The position numbers and the translations under genes are program-made. The notes under the pieces are model-generated. The model ran no database searches, had not been told where the DNA came from, and saw only the letters and a program-made list of their open reading frames with translations. A stretch of DNA of 64,000 nt, taken from NCBI GenBank assembly GCA_003116875.1, contig BCKT01000005.1, forward strand, positions 558,001-622,000, given 5' to 3'. This document shows, piece after piece, positions 50,501-62,600 of this stretch. Every line of letters starts with the position of its first letter. Positions within the stretch are counted from its first letter, which is position 1. This DNA comes from Takashimella koratensis (Eukaryota; Basidiomycota; Tremellomycetes; Trichosporonales; Tetragoniomycetaceae).

Positions 50501-51641
50501 CGAGGGGGACTTTAGGTACGCTTAGCAAGGGGCAGGGAGTGGGGGTTGGGGTCGGGCTTTGGGTTTAGAAGGGCGGTGAATGAGCGTGAGAATCGCAGAG
50601 AGAGAGAGAGAGTGTGTGTGTGTGAAGAGAGAGATGCAGCGACATATATACAGACAAGTAGGTAGTAGTTGTTCAACATGACTTTTGTATCGATATAAAG
50701 TATCTCACTTTCCGGGTTCCTCCCCCTCTCCATCTCCTTCTCCATCTCCATCTCCATCTCCATCTCCATCTTTATCTCCATCGGTTTCCCTCATCCTATT
50801 TGTGGTATCCCACGGACGACATTATTACTTCTCGCAAGACCAATGAAAATCATCTTTCACGTCTACTTACGCGTACGTACTTTTGAGGACTTTTTGATTT
50901 TACCGATCCAACACAACACAACACCACACCACCCCACTCAAACTCAAAACTCAAAATTCAAACTCAAACTCAACCCAATCCAACTCGAGCCAGCCTTTGA
51001 CCAAATGTTCATCTGTTTTCATCATGCGTCATGGGCGTATGGGTGTAATCTCTGTGAGAATAAAGACCGAGAAAGAAAATGGGGGGTTATACTAGACTAG
51101 CTAGACTTGGTTTGACTTTGAGACTACTCTCCATCTCTCTCCTTCCGGTGTGGTTGGTTGTTACTACTCGTTTCTCAACTTATCACTACACTTTAATCCT
51201 TCCTCCTGACCCCACCTACTTTGCCATGACTCCTCCCTCCTCTCCTCCACCGTTCCCTTCCTACTTCTACCCGTACGCTTAGAAATCCCTACACATGCCT
51301 CCTCCGTGGAAAGGCGGCTGGTCGAAAACGATGGTACGTGTCGAGAACGGAGAAATCGAGGAGAACGAGCTCGCGAGTAATGTTGAATACAGAGTAGATC
51401 GGGTTGAATCTTAGAGCGTGTAATGCACATTCCGGAAGATACCTCTTCCCCCCGCTTCTCGCATTCCCACCCCGACCTCTCCTCTTTCACACCCGCACCC
51501 ACGTCCCCTCCACGCTCCATCGGTTGAGTCGCTACGGCCCGAAAATATAGTTTGATTTTATCGTTACAACACATGGTCTCTCTCTCATTCCTTTAACATC
51601 AATCCCCTTCCTCCCTCTCCAATCTTCTACCCCTCCCGGAC
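50501..51641. other. Intergenic between convergent genes
   Basis: Contains short repeats: AGAG/GTGT around 50600-50625, ATCTCC around 50727-50780 and CAAACTCAA around 50938-50972. Frames are short and without motifs. It is long for a convergent 3' region here, but I see no gene. Confidence 0.4.
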
Positions 51642-54600
51642 CTAATCGCGTCCCTTGGTCTTGAGTCCTCCGAGCATTTTCGCGAGACTCGAGATCTGGC
51701 CCTTGATCTTTGGCTTGTTGGGCGACATCCCCAACCCAGGTGACGTTGGCGCTGCTGCTGCTGCTGCGGCTGCTCCCGCTCCAGCTCCCATGTGTGGGGA
51801 CTGGTAATAAGGGTGCGGTTGGGCGGAGTAGTAGTACTCCTCCTGTCGCTGAAGCTGTTGAGGCTGGGCATGAGGTTGCGGGTGCGGTAAAGCAGGTTGA
51901 GGCGGGAGCGCAAGTGGAGGTGGCGGTGGCGGCGGGGTCGAGATCTTGGGCGTGGGACCGGTGTACCCGTTCGACGGACCGATAGTGCTCGAGCTAACCG
52001 TCGAGGCAGTAGACGGTCTCGACCCTGCGCTCTTGGCGTCGAGTGTACCCGAGTGCATGTGCGATGGGTGCCCATTGTGCCCGATATGCGCACGGTACAG
52101 GGGTCCATGATGGTGTTCGTTTGCTCGTTTCCCAAACGCGCCCATGGGTTCCATCCCACCCGTGATAGCCGCCGCAGCGATCGCAGCCTGCCTGGCCCGG
52201 GAGGAACTTGCCTCTGTCCGTTTCCTCGATGATTGCGCAGGCGCAGGCGCAGTGTCCGTCTCCGTAGACGCCGTAGACGACGTCGTGACCACTGACGCAG
52301 CGAGCTCAGTCTGTTGCTTGCTCGATTCGCGACCTCGAGTCGTCGTCGTGCGCCAATCGTCTTCCTCGGCGACTCCACCACCACCCGACGAGCTGGTCGC
52401 CGAGGAAACCGTCGCAAAGCTCGACAGCTGCGAACTGAAACCCGACGAGGTCGTGGCGGTATGCTTGAACGCCGGTTTCGCTCCCATCGACATGAGCATT
52501 TGATTCTGCGCCTTGGCTGATCCCCCGGCCTGCTGTTGCTGCATCTTGGCGGGGGCGGACCAGTTGCCTGCTGCGCCCGAAGCCGACTCGCGCTCGGCGA
52601 CGCGGCGGGCCAGCGCCTCGAGCTGCGGGTTTCCCTTGGACCCAGCCATAAAGTCCTTCCAGCGAGACTTGCGTGCTGCCGCCGCCTGAGCTGGGGTAGT
52701 TCCGAGCGGCGGGAAGTCGGCAACGGGGTCGAATGGGTCCGGGTCCGTCTTGCGCTTCGACAAGTGTCGCGCGAGGTCCTGCGATGCCGAAGCGAGTTCC
52801 ATGAGCATCGCGTCGCGCTCCTCCTGGGTCGGGGAAGGCGAGTCGCCAAGGGCCGCAGCAGCGAGGGCGGCTTGAGCTGCTTTGCCCTTGCGCACACCAC
52901 GTTTTCGGCGGCGGTGAGTCGACAAGGATCGTGCGTCCGCTTCGAACCCTTCGCCATCTTCGTCGACTGCGCCAAGCGGGGACGCCACGATAAGCCCACC
53001 GTCGGGTCCGTCGCCATCGCCATCACCATCGCCCTCCTCGTCTCGGAACTCGGCGATCGGTTCGGGGGAGGTGAGCCCGCTCGCAGAGTCCGCCGGGGTA
53101 GGCTGGTCATCTACCGTAGTCGCGGAGGTGATGTCGTCCCGGTCAAGTTCAGGGACAACGACCACCATCGAGTCCTGTCGCGCAGACAATTCGGAAGCTG
53201 GCGGCAAAGAAGACAACGTTGGCGAAGTAACGCCGGGGATCTGTACCGCCGTCGAGGGAAACTTGGACGAAGCCGATGAGACAGTGAAGACGGGTGAGGT
53301 CGCCGACGGAGGTGCTGTCGATGACAGAGCAGACATGAAGGACATCTGTTTCCCTGGACCTTCGACTGGTGACTTGAGGAATACACCCGAATCATTTCCA
53401 CCGTTGGCCGCAATCTGAGACTTGATCGCGTTGTTGGAAGTATCCAACTTGGCCATCTTGAGCGCATGCAGTGCGCGTCGACCTCCAATCATCTCAGGCA
53501 ACGACTTGATCCACTTGCCCAATTCTCGCGCAGATACTCGATCCTCGACCTCGGTGCACAGAACGTGATTGGCGATGTAGGTCGCTACTTCACGACCGAT
53601 ACCGGTGAATTTGGCTTGCAAGAACCCGACGGGGTCGATGAGGAAAGCGTCAAAGTTGGCATCTCCCTCGGTTGGGTCTTTCCATGGGTTTCGGTGGAAG
53701 AGCATGTTGATGAGGACAATGCCGAGGGACCAAACATCTGCCGGTCCGGGCTGGTAAAATGGGCCTAGGTTGTTGCGGCACTCTGTGGTGGGAAACGCGT
53801 TAACATGGCCACTTGTAACTCTGACTTCTGATTCTTTCTCTGTTCGCAAACTCGTTGGCAGACTCACCATAAGACATGTAGGGCTTGCTACCACACTCGA
53901 CATCTCCGCTCTCTTCCTCTGTCGTCGCCAGACCGAAGTCGGTAAGCTTAACAATCACCTTTTGCCTCGCTTGCGGTCCGAAATCAGGCTTCCCGTTCTC
54001 CCCATGCGGGTCAATCGCAATTTGTCCATTGCCATCCATATCTCCTCCCTCAGCTACCGTCTCCAGTTCGACCGAGTCGCAGCAGATGAAATTTTCAGGC
54101 TTGATATCGCGATGACTGACACCTGCTTCGTGGCAGACGGCGACGGCTTCACACATCTGGTTGAACATGGAAGCGATGAGCTTGAGTCGGCGTTGTGTGA
54201 GGAGCGTATTGGCGGAGAACGAGGACAGGAGGGAAGGGGTAGGCGGTGTGTGGGCGTGAGAGCCAAATCCGTGTCCGTGGCTACCGCTGCCACCGTTGTG
54301 GTGAGCAAACAGCAGCGAGGCAGGGGATGCGCCGAACCCGGGTGACCGCGCTTGGCTCGGCGAGTTGGAGAAAGATGATGGGATGGCCGAGAAGTTGGAG
54401 AAGAGCTGAGACGAAGAGAAGGGAATGGACGACGAGGACATCTTGGAACTGGACATGAGCGCCGCGCGCTCGTCGGGCAACTGCGCGTTGATCGGTGGAG
54501 GCGAGGCGTCACGTGACTTTTCAAGCCAGTAGAATCTGAATGTAGGTGTCAGCTCCTGACTTGCGCACAAATGCAAAAATTGAGCTCACAGATCCTCTCC

Positions 54601-55908
54601 TGGGCATAGCTCGAGCATGAGGAACAGCCACCGTTTGGTCTGTAAAGTCTGGTGAAGAGTGACAATGTTCGTGTGAATCGGCAACGAGAGGTGGATTGTT
54701 GCCTCAAACAGTTGCGTCTCAAGCTGCTCGTCTTCCAAATCTTGCTTGCTGAGGCATTTCAAAGCTGTAGCGATATCGATCAGCCCTCATTTCCCACGTT
54801 ATTGTTCGACGTCATCTGCGATCTAACAAGACTTACCGTACTCTCGTTTCCGACCTCCTCGTTCCCGAACGAGGTAGACAACCGCATAACTCCCACTCCC
54901 CAGCTGCCTCACAACTTCGTAGGTCTTCTTCTCGGCAGGTTTCCCATTCGCTCCTCTAGCTGAGCGGACGACACCTGCTTCACTTCCACCTCGGCGCAGC
55001 GGCATCCCGACATCTCCGTCCGCTCCCTCGCCTACTCGACCCACAGCTGGCTCGATGATCTCGCCCTGGAACTCGAGGCCTTCACCAAACACCATACCGG
55101 GTGAAAGAACAGCGGCACCATGGCTCGAGTTGGAATGGTCCTCGTCTTCATCGTGTTCGTCACTTTCTGCTGTCCATGACCGCTTTGAAAGCTCTCCTTC
55201 AATCTCTTCTGCCCGCTCATCGTCCTCGTCGAGATACACCTCGTCATCGTCTTGAAGCAACAGCCCGCCCTCAGGATGCAAATCGTCGATATCGTCGACG
55301 CCAGGTGCCCACGAGTCGCCGAGATGAGTCGTACTATCCACGCGCGGGGTTGCAGTCTTGCTTGGTGTCCCCGATCCGGATCCGTTAGCAGGTGGTAACA
55401 CGCTTGTGCTGCCTCTTGGTGTTCGAGAGCGGGATCGAGAGCTGAGCGAGATGGAGACGACAGCGGCCGAGTTTCGCCTTGATCGAGATGGGTGGAAAGG
55501 GTCGCCAAAGTTGTTGCCGCGCGGTGAAGAGGGCAAGGGCCGCGGTGATCCGGGCTGGACCTGGAAGGTACCGTCGAGAGGGGTGGTGAAGGGACTGGAA
55601 ACATGGGCGCGATTGGCGGCAGTGGAATTCAACGAGAGGTGTGACGGTCCCGGTGACCCGTGTCCTCCGGGGAAGGGAGATTGTGTGACGCTGGGACTGA
55701 AACCGACGGTTCGACTTGGACCCGCAGCCGCAAGAGATGGAGGTATGCCCGGTGGTGGAGAAATATCGTCGAGCTCTAATGCCTGCGAGCTAGAGATGCT
55801 CGGTAGCCGCGACGGGGTGGAAACTCTGGGCGCGCGGGAGGGAGAGTCGAGCAGAGTCGCTGAGGGTCGCCTGGTTGGCGACACGGCGCTGGGTGATGAG
55901 GGCTCCAT
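51642..55908 (-). CDS. Large Ran1/Ksp1-like serine/threonine kinase
   Basis: Four exons: 55908-54837, 54764-54590, 54535-53868 and 53782-51642; 1351 aa. About 330 disordered Ser/Pro residues precede the kinase domain. Landmarks in order are LGSGSYAVVYLV, YALKCLS (catalytic lysine near 360), LFLMLELCPGEDL, SHRDIKPENF (near 557), LTDFGLAT, CGSKPYMSYECR in place of the usual APE, and ADVWSLGIVLINMLFHRNPW. A low-complexity insert of roughly 105 residues (Ser/Phe/Gly/His-rich) sits between LFYWLEKSRD and LLTQRRLKLIASMFNQM, that is at the D-E helix junction. The tail of about 580 residues is disordered and ends in a basic helix, SSLAKMLGGLKTKGRD. Fungal relatives (Ran1/Pat1, Ksp1, Sks1, Vhs1) couple nutrients to meiosis, filamentation or autophagy. 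The exact orthology is uncertain. Confidence 0.82.
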
Positions 55909-57300
55909 GGTGGGACGTCACGACAGGGCTGGAGTGTGTTGGAGAAGGGAGGATTTGGGACGATAAACGCCGGTCGTCGAGGGGGGGACGGAGAGTAGAC
56001 GACAACGGCGGTGGTGATGTCGGCGGGAGCCAGCCCGTAGGCAGTGAGAGAAGAGAAGGCGGTGACGACGATTGAGGTGGACGTGGGATGGTGTTGAGTG
56101 CTAAACCAAATGCCGTGAGGTATCGATCGAATACGCTGGAGCTTTTGAGGGGGTCCTTCGCCCGCTGGAGAGAGGGAGAGGAGGGAGCCCGAGTTCTTCC
56201 TTTCACCCTTCCGACCCACGTCTAGAGTATCGACGTAAGAGAGGAGGGTGGGGATAGGGAGTAAGGAGCGGGGAAAGGACGGTTTGAGCGACGCGGGGTA
56301 AGGGTGTGTGTGACGGCGACAGGATGTCTCGACCCCTCCTTGGCTTTGTCCTCCCGCGTGAGGAAGTGATCTTTTGTCGCTATCCGCAGCAAAGTATTGA
56401 TGGTGGTCCACGCGGTGGGTTAAAGCTAGCTTGATCGGCGGTGTCGAAGCGGCAGGGGTAGCGCAAGGGTGGTCGAAGGATAGATTCACCAAGCGGAGAA
56501 AAAGCTGTCGACTAGTCGGACGAGCAGTGTTGACGTTGGGTATGGATGGTGTATCGCAGCCCGGCGCTCGTAGGGATAGAGGTGTCTCGAGGGCAATGTG
56601 GTTCCGTTGGAGGTTCGTGTCCGGGCAGACGAGATTGATCGTGTGTGATCGGCTACTCGGGGGTCCCGTCTTGGTTGAATGTTTGAGGTAGCTGTCGATG
56701 GTCGCACCGTCTAGCGGTGTGTTCGCGGAAAGCAGGTGTGTGGTGTCGCAGTATCGGCCGAGCAGTCTAGCTGAGGTGGTTGAGATGGTACAACAAGTTG
56801 AGAGGGAACCGGCGAGCGAGGAGTTGAAGATGGGTAGCGAATGGTTGATTACGAGGCGGGCAGGTGAATGGGTGTCGCTGGGCGAGAAAACAACGTAAGG
56901 ATGGGCTCTGAAGGCGAGGGGTAGAGGGAGGGGAGATGGATTGAAGCTAGGACCTGGCGGTGGCCGGGGGGTAAAGGGCAAGGGGCAGAAGGAGGGTGGG
57001 CAGGTAGGTGGGAAGGGATGGGTTGAGGGAGGGGGGAGGAGGGGAGAAGTCGGACGGGGGAGAGAGGGGGAGAGGGGGAGAGGTCTGGCCGTTGGTAGAG
57101 TCGATGGCAGCGGCCAGCGTGCGGCTCGGTAGCACTGGCGAGGCGACGACGACTGACTGACCGCGGGGAAGCGAGGGGTGGGGTGAGGGGTAGAGGGTGG
57201 GTGACGGATGAGGATGACAGCAGGATGGATGAGGAATGGGAGGAAGCAAGGGTCAAGTAGCAGTGACCCAAAAATAAAAATTACCACCAGCGTACTGTAC
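55909..57300 (-). promoter_or_regulatory. C/T-rich leader region of the large kinase
   Basis: The minus strand is strongly C/T-rich. A 503-codon minus frame covers 55776-57287 but overlaps the kinase start in another frame. Its composition is what the base bias predicts (Pro, Ser, Leu, His) and it has no domain, so I read it as untranslated leader. Confidence 0.45.
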
Positions 57301-59682
57301 CAGCAGCGACCAAGGGGTGGCCACTGGGCGGGGGGGTAGGGTGGATGTGGATGTGGAATTAGGAAAGCCGCAGCGGGGATTATGAATCAGACCTTGGAAG
57401 GGATTAGAAGTACTCACTTGGCCGGCTGGCGGGTGGGCTGGCTGGGCCGGGAAAGGGGTAGGGGGGATTACGAATGTGAATTGATGGTGTAATTGAGTCG
57501 AGGTGATTGTGCAGGAGTGTGTGTGTGTGTCTCTCTCTCTGTGTGTGTGTGTGTGTCTGGTCGGAGGTCAGCGTGTGTCGAAATGCGCCCACGCGGTACC
57601 ACACCGGTCCCCTGTCGTCTCCAGCTGACCCACCACCGAGGACCCACCACCCGCCATGCCTTGCCCTACCGCCTAGCCTCACCTCAAACAATAGACAGTA
57701 CCCAAGCACCTACGCACGCTAGCAAATACCTCCGACGCAGCTAGGCCAGACCACAAGACGACAGTCGGGGCTAGCGCGGTGGAGCCAACCCCCGAGAGAG
57801 GTGTCTGATAGGTTAATCCAGAGATAAGTTGAACTCGGTGATGCTGGATTGTGCTGTGGTGCTGGGTGCTGGGTGGGTGGGTGGGTGGGTGGTGTGGTGG
57901 TGATGGCGTGATCTCGCGCGCTATGCGTGCGTTGGAACGGATAGGATGCAGTCGGGGGGATCTACAGCCTAGCTTGGGGTGCTCGCGACGACGTCCAACT
58001 CATATCTGATTACCTACGACAGCCCAACTCTCTCCAACCCAGACCATGCATGCACCTTTCACCTAATCTAGCATATCATACTGTATCCCATGCTCATCGG
58101 CATATCCTCTCGACCACACCCGGGGGTTGATCCAGACTCGACCCCACCCTCACCATCCCCACCCCCAACGTCCCTTTGTCTGCCCCCACAGTCGCAATCT
58201 TTGTCGCCTTTTAGACGAAGGCCAAAGTCGTGATGCCCAGGATGCAATTGAAGGCCATGACGACCGGGGTGACGACCACGAGAGCATGGGGATGAGCTCG
58301 GGCCCGTACGCCCTACTCATACTACTCACATGACTTCTCTCCCTCTCTCCCTTTCTACAGACCAACCCACATGACCCCCGGCCCACACCTACTCATTCTC
58401 CTTGAAACAACCCATGGTAACCGAGTGGTAGACTTGCCCTTCCTCCTGCCCCCCAACGTCTAAGCAACACACTGGCCGCCGCTGGTTCGTTGGTTGTAAT
58501 TGTGTATTGTGTATTTCTCCGAGCCCCGAGAAGACGAAATCACGACCCATGCGGTCGTGATATCTCGCTTGCTCGCTGGTCCTTGTTCTCGCTTGACCCC
58601 GACCCCTCCCTCCCCTCGCCCTCGCCCTCGCCCTTGCCCTCGACCAGTTGCTGTATCCGAGAGAACTGTTGCTCGGACCCGGATCCATGGTTCCGCCCTG
58701 ATCGCCATGCATTACATCGCTTGGCCCGCGCCTACACTTGCCTCGGCGACCGCGACGTGACGAGGGATCCACCCACACTGCCAAGGCCGGTCCACGCGTC
58801 CATTCCTTCCACCCATCCTCCCTTCCACCCTCGCACCCTTCTACCCAACTTTGTGCCCACTGCCCACTGCCCACTCTGCGCACCGGCATCACGACAACCC
58901 ACCACGTGACGACTCTTTCCCTTCCCCTTCCCCTTCCCCTTCTCCTTCTCCCTCCCTTCCCTTCCCTTCCCTTCCCTTCCCCTCCTCATTCTTCCTCTCC
59001 GATCTGCTGTTCCCATTCCTACCGGTACCGACTCCACCTCGACCGTTCACATGCGACCGAAGACCATACTGACCAGAGGGAGGGTGGGTGACAGGGTCCA
59101 CGACTTCCGATCGCATTCTCAACCGATTCGGCCGAAAAATCCACAACACGGGAACCAATCAGCAGTCAAGGGGGAAAAAACCCCCAAGTATTCTTTGGCT
59201 TCTTCGTGAAGACGCCACCGTCAGTACCAGTGGGGTCCGTACTGCTGGACACGGGTCGTGCGACTCCTGGGACTACTTATGTACCGACGGAATACAAGCT
59301 CCCCCTGCATGCCTGTATCACACGATGCATGGCCGGGCTGTGGCGGGCCGTAGCGATCCCCGAGCATTGATTCTCAAGAGTGGCATTCTTTCTCCTCATA
59401 ACCACCCTCTTCACCATTCCAACTCCATCCATCTTCCTCTCTCTCTTGACACACCCCCAGACCCAAGCGAGGCCCAAATCCCAAACCGGAACCTTTCTTC
59501 AAGATCTCATACATGACAGATCCTTTGAATCCGATGACACAGAAGAGAAACTATTCTTTATCTTATCCTATGGGTATCCATCTCAAACTCATACTAACGC
59601 TAAAGACTTGGAAACATTCGTTAAAAATCTCATTAACCCTCTTTCCCCGTTCGCCTCGTGTACTTTCCTAAAACTCTAGTGC
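57301..59682. other. Gene-free stretch of about 2.4 kb
   Basis: No supported gene. There are GT/CT repeats at 57518-57556, GGGT repeats near 57867-57890, and a long plus-strand pyrimidine tract of TTCCC units at 58918-58985. The tract resembles a leader, but no coding exon follows it before the convergent gene ends at 59683. Confidence 0.4.
58918..58985 (+). repeat. Polypyrimidine TTCCC tract
   Basis: About 68 nt of nearly pure C/T made of CCCTTC and TTCCC units. It could form triplex or H-DNA. Confidence 0.85.
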
Positions 59683-62600
59683 CTATGCTTTCCGGCTCCT
59701 CGTCGTTCTTGCTGGGGCAGCAACGACCGGGATCCCCAAAGTCGCTGTAGCTCTCTTCCTTGTCGATCCCGAACACTCACTCTCCACCTCCTTCGCCTCT
59801 GTCATCTTTCCCTTTGCAACCTTCTTCATCCCTACCTTTGCCTTCCCCTTCACCTCTTCCTCCTGCTCGCCATCATCGACATTCTCCTTATCCGCCACCT
59901 TCCTCGTGGTTCTCTTCACCCCCGCCGCTCCCGCTCCTGCCCCAACTGCTGACGTGGCGGTCTTCTTACCCTTTGTCGGAACGGGCGTCTCGTCTTTATC
60001 CTCGGTAGAAGATTGTTCGTCCCTCTCTCCGAGGACTTTCTTCCCCCTCGCTGTAGATTTCGAGGTAGAACCTGTCGCAGATGACGAGATTGCAGCTTTG
60101 GTCTTGGCCGGTCCCTTGGCAGCGGCCTTGGTTGGTGCCTTCGCCGGGGCGGAGGACTCAGTATTAGCGACCACTGCCTTGGCCCTTGTCAAAGTCGATC
60201 GAGCGCGTGTCGAGGTTTCCGCAGGCGCAGGCACTGGGTCTACCACCTCCTCGGCTTTAACCTTGGCCGTCCTCGCTCTGGGCTTGAGAAGAGCACTCGT
60301 CGTCGCTGCTGTCGTCTTAGCCGGTCTTGCGGGAGCCGACGCGATCGCTTTCTTCCCCCTCCCTCGGGCAGGCTGGACCTCTTCCACCTCGTCGTCATCT
60401 GAGGCAATCACATCCAACGGATCATTCTCCTCGATCTCGCCTCCATCGACCGCCTCGACAGGCTCGGAGACTTTTGTAGATGCCGCCCCCCGACGCCGGG
60501 TCGGGGCAGATACCGAAACAGCGGGGATAGATCGGACAGCCCTAGCTTTGGGCGCAGGGATCGCTGACTTGAGCGGGGCTGGTGCGGAAGAGGATTGGGT
60601 TGAATTCGCGTTGTCGACTCGACGACGGATCGGTGCCGAAATCGATTTGGCGGCGGTCGCTGCGGTTGTTGTAGCCTTGCCTCGTCGAGTCGGCTTGACG
60701 GGTTGTTCCCGGAGGATTCCTTCTTCCTCTCCCATTTGCTCCACCTTTTCGATTTGCTCCACTTCCTCCTCCTCCTCCACCTCCTCCACCTCCTCCACCT
60801 CCTCCACCTCTTCCACTTCTTCCACCTCTTCCACCTCTTCCACCTCTTCCACCTCTTCCACCTCTTCCTCATCCACAAACAACTCCGCCACGCCATCCAT
60901 TTTCATCGTTTCTCTCCTCTTTCCAACTTCATATAACCTCTTCACACCTCCCAACTTGGTCGTCTGTACTCCACTCCTTCCATTCCCAGCATGCCTTATT
61001 AAATTCCTCACTCCTTCAAGTCCTGGCGAACTTGCTTCGCCTCTAGTCGTAGCGGGGTTGGAAGGGAACAGGTGTTTGATTTCACCCATATATGGGGTTT
61101 GAGCCTGAGTTGGAATCTTGAGCAAGTGTCGAAGGCCTATGAAAGAAGGTGTCGCAGGGACCGCGGGAGCGTGGGGAGTGGTCTGAGTTGAGAAGGTGGG
61201 GAGGGCTGAATAACCGGAGTGGATAGGAGTGGAGTCGTCTTGCTCGTCCAAGACGCTGGCGCATTCTTCCTCGTCCAAAAGATCTTGCTCATCGACCTCG
61301 TCGACTTCTTCCTCTTGCTCGTATACCTCTTCTACCTCTTCTTCATCATCCTCCTCCACCACCACGTCCTCCTCCACCACCACATCCTCCTCCTCCACCG
61401 CCCGCCCCATCGCCGTCCTTGGCGCCTGTCTCAACCTCCCCACCCTCTCTCTCGGTTTCATAGTCGTATACAGCGCCGAGTTCACTACCTCTGCCCTCCT
61501 TCCATCTCCATGCACCGGTGTAGACGGCAATGCGAAACCAACTGTCGCTCGTCGACTAACTCGATGCTGGGTAATTTTCTTAAACGCACTAAGTCGTTTC
61601 TTGACTTCGTCCATTGGCGTGGCGGGTGGAGCCGGAGCTGAAGCTGCGGTTGCTACCGAGGTACGACCTCCGCGGGGACGTGAGGGTGTAGAAGACAGCT
61701 TAGAGGCAGTAGGCGAGTCGATAGGGCGTTCGGGGGAAGCGACGGATTCCAGTGCAGGATGAGATGTAGAACCGGGTAACGTCCGTTTTGCGAATTCGGA
61801 TTCTCGAACGGGAGACTTGAATCCTGATTGAGGTGGGGCAGGCAAATGACGCGGGGTACCTAGCTGGTATCGAGCCTGTAGTGATGAATAAAGTTTTCAA
61901 AACCCATATCAGCAATGTACTTCTCCACCTTGCCTTGAACATCTCAATGCCGCTATTCCGGTTGCCACGATGGAGCTGCTCACTCACCTCTGAGACAGGC
62001 ATCGGCATCCTCTGCGCCCTCATGGGAGTCGCTACCGGTGTCGCGATCTGCGGCACGGACCTACGTCCGGGAGTAGCCATGGGCCCCAACCTAGGAGCAC
62101 TGGGAGGTACATCTCTCCCTTCTCTACCTGCGGTAAACCTCGACGAACCTGGAGTCGATGGCGGGACACGATCGAACCGAACGGGTGGACCAGCGATGGA
62201 AACTAGAGATCGACGAGGTTTCACCGTGAATTTAGGTCGGACTTGAGGGGTGAAGAAACGAGTCGAGAGTTTAGGCTGTTGAGGAAGTGTAAGCTGGAGA
62301 TTTTGAAAAGTGGATGAAGAGAGGAACGCATGAAGGGAGGAGGGGGGTGGAGGGAGGGAGAGAGAGAGAGGGAGAGAAGGTGTGTGTGTGTGAAGCGGTG
62401 GAAGGGGTGGTGGTGAGGGACGTACGCGGTCTGGAGTGCCAGCAGGGGACGAAGCGACAAGGGCTTGGATTGTCAATGGGACAATGCCTTCCTCGATCTC
62501 TTCATCGTCATCTTCCTCCTGCTCTTCGTCATCTGCTTCTTGAACTTGCTCTGCCTCTATCTCTTCCGTCTCCTCGATTTCCTCTACTGGCTCAACCTCT

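Noticed and set aside
51599..53110. Minus-strand frame of 503 codons rich in Arg
   Set aside because: It is an out-of-frame shadow of the same kinase exon; high GC keeps several frames open.
52536..53279. Plus-strand frame of 247 codons
   Set aside because: It is the antisense shadow of the large kinase tail, which has conserved kinase sequence in continuous frame.
55776..57287. 503-codon minus-strand open frame
   Set aside because: It overlaps the kinase start in another frame, consists of Pro/Ser/Leu/His runs expected from a C/T-rich leader, and has no domain.
59380..59679. Plus-strand frame upstream of the Ki-67-like gene end
   Set aside because: It begins at a non-ATG codon, has no domain, and lies in the probable 3' region of the minus-strand gene.
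59906..61102. Plus-strand frame of 398 codons rich in SSSTSST
   Set aside because: It is antisense to the Ki-67-like protein; Ser/Thr runs mirror the EEV repeat.
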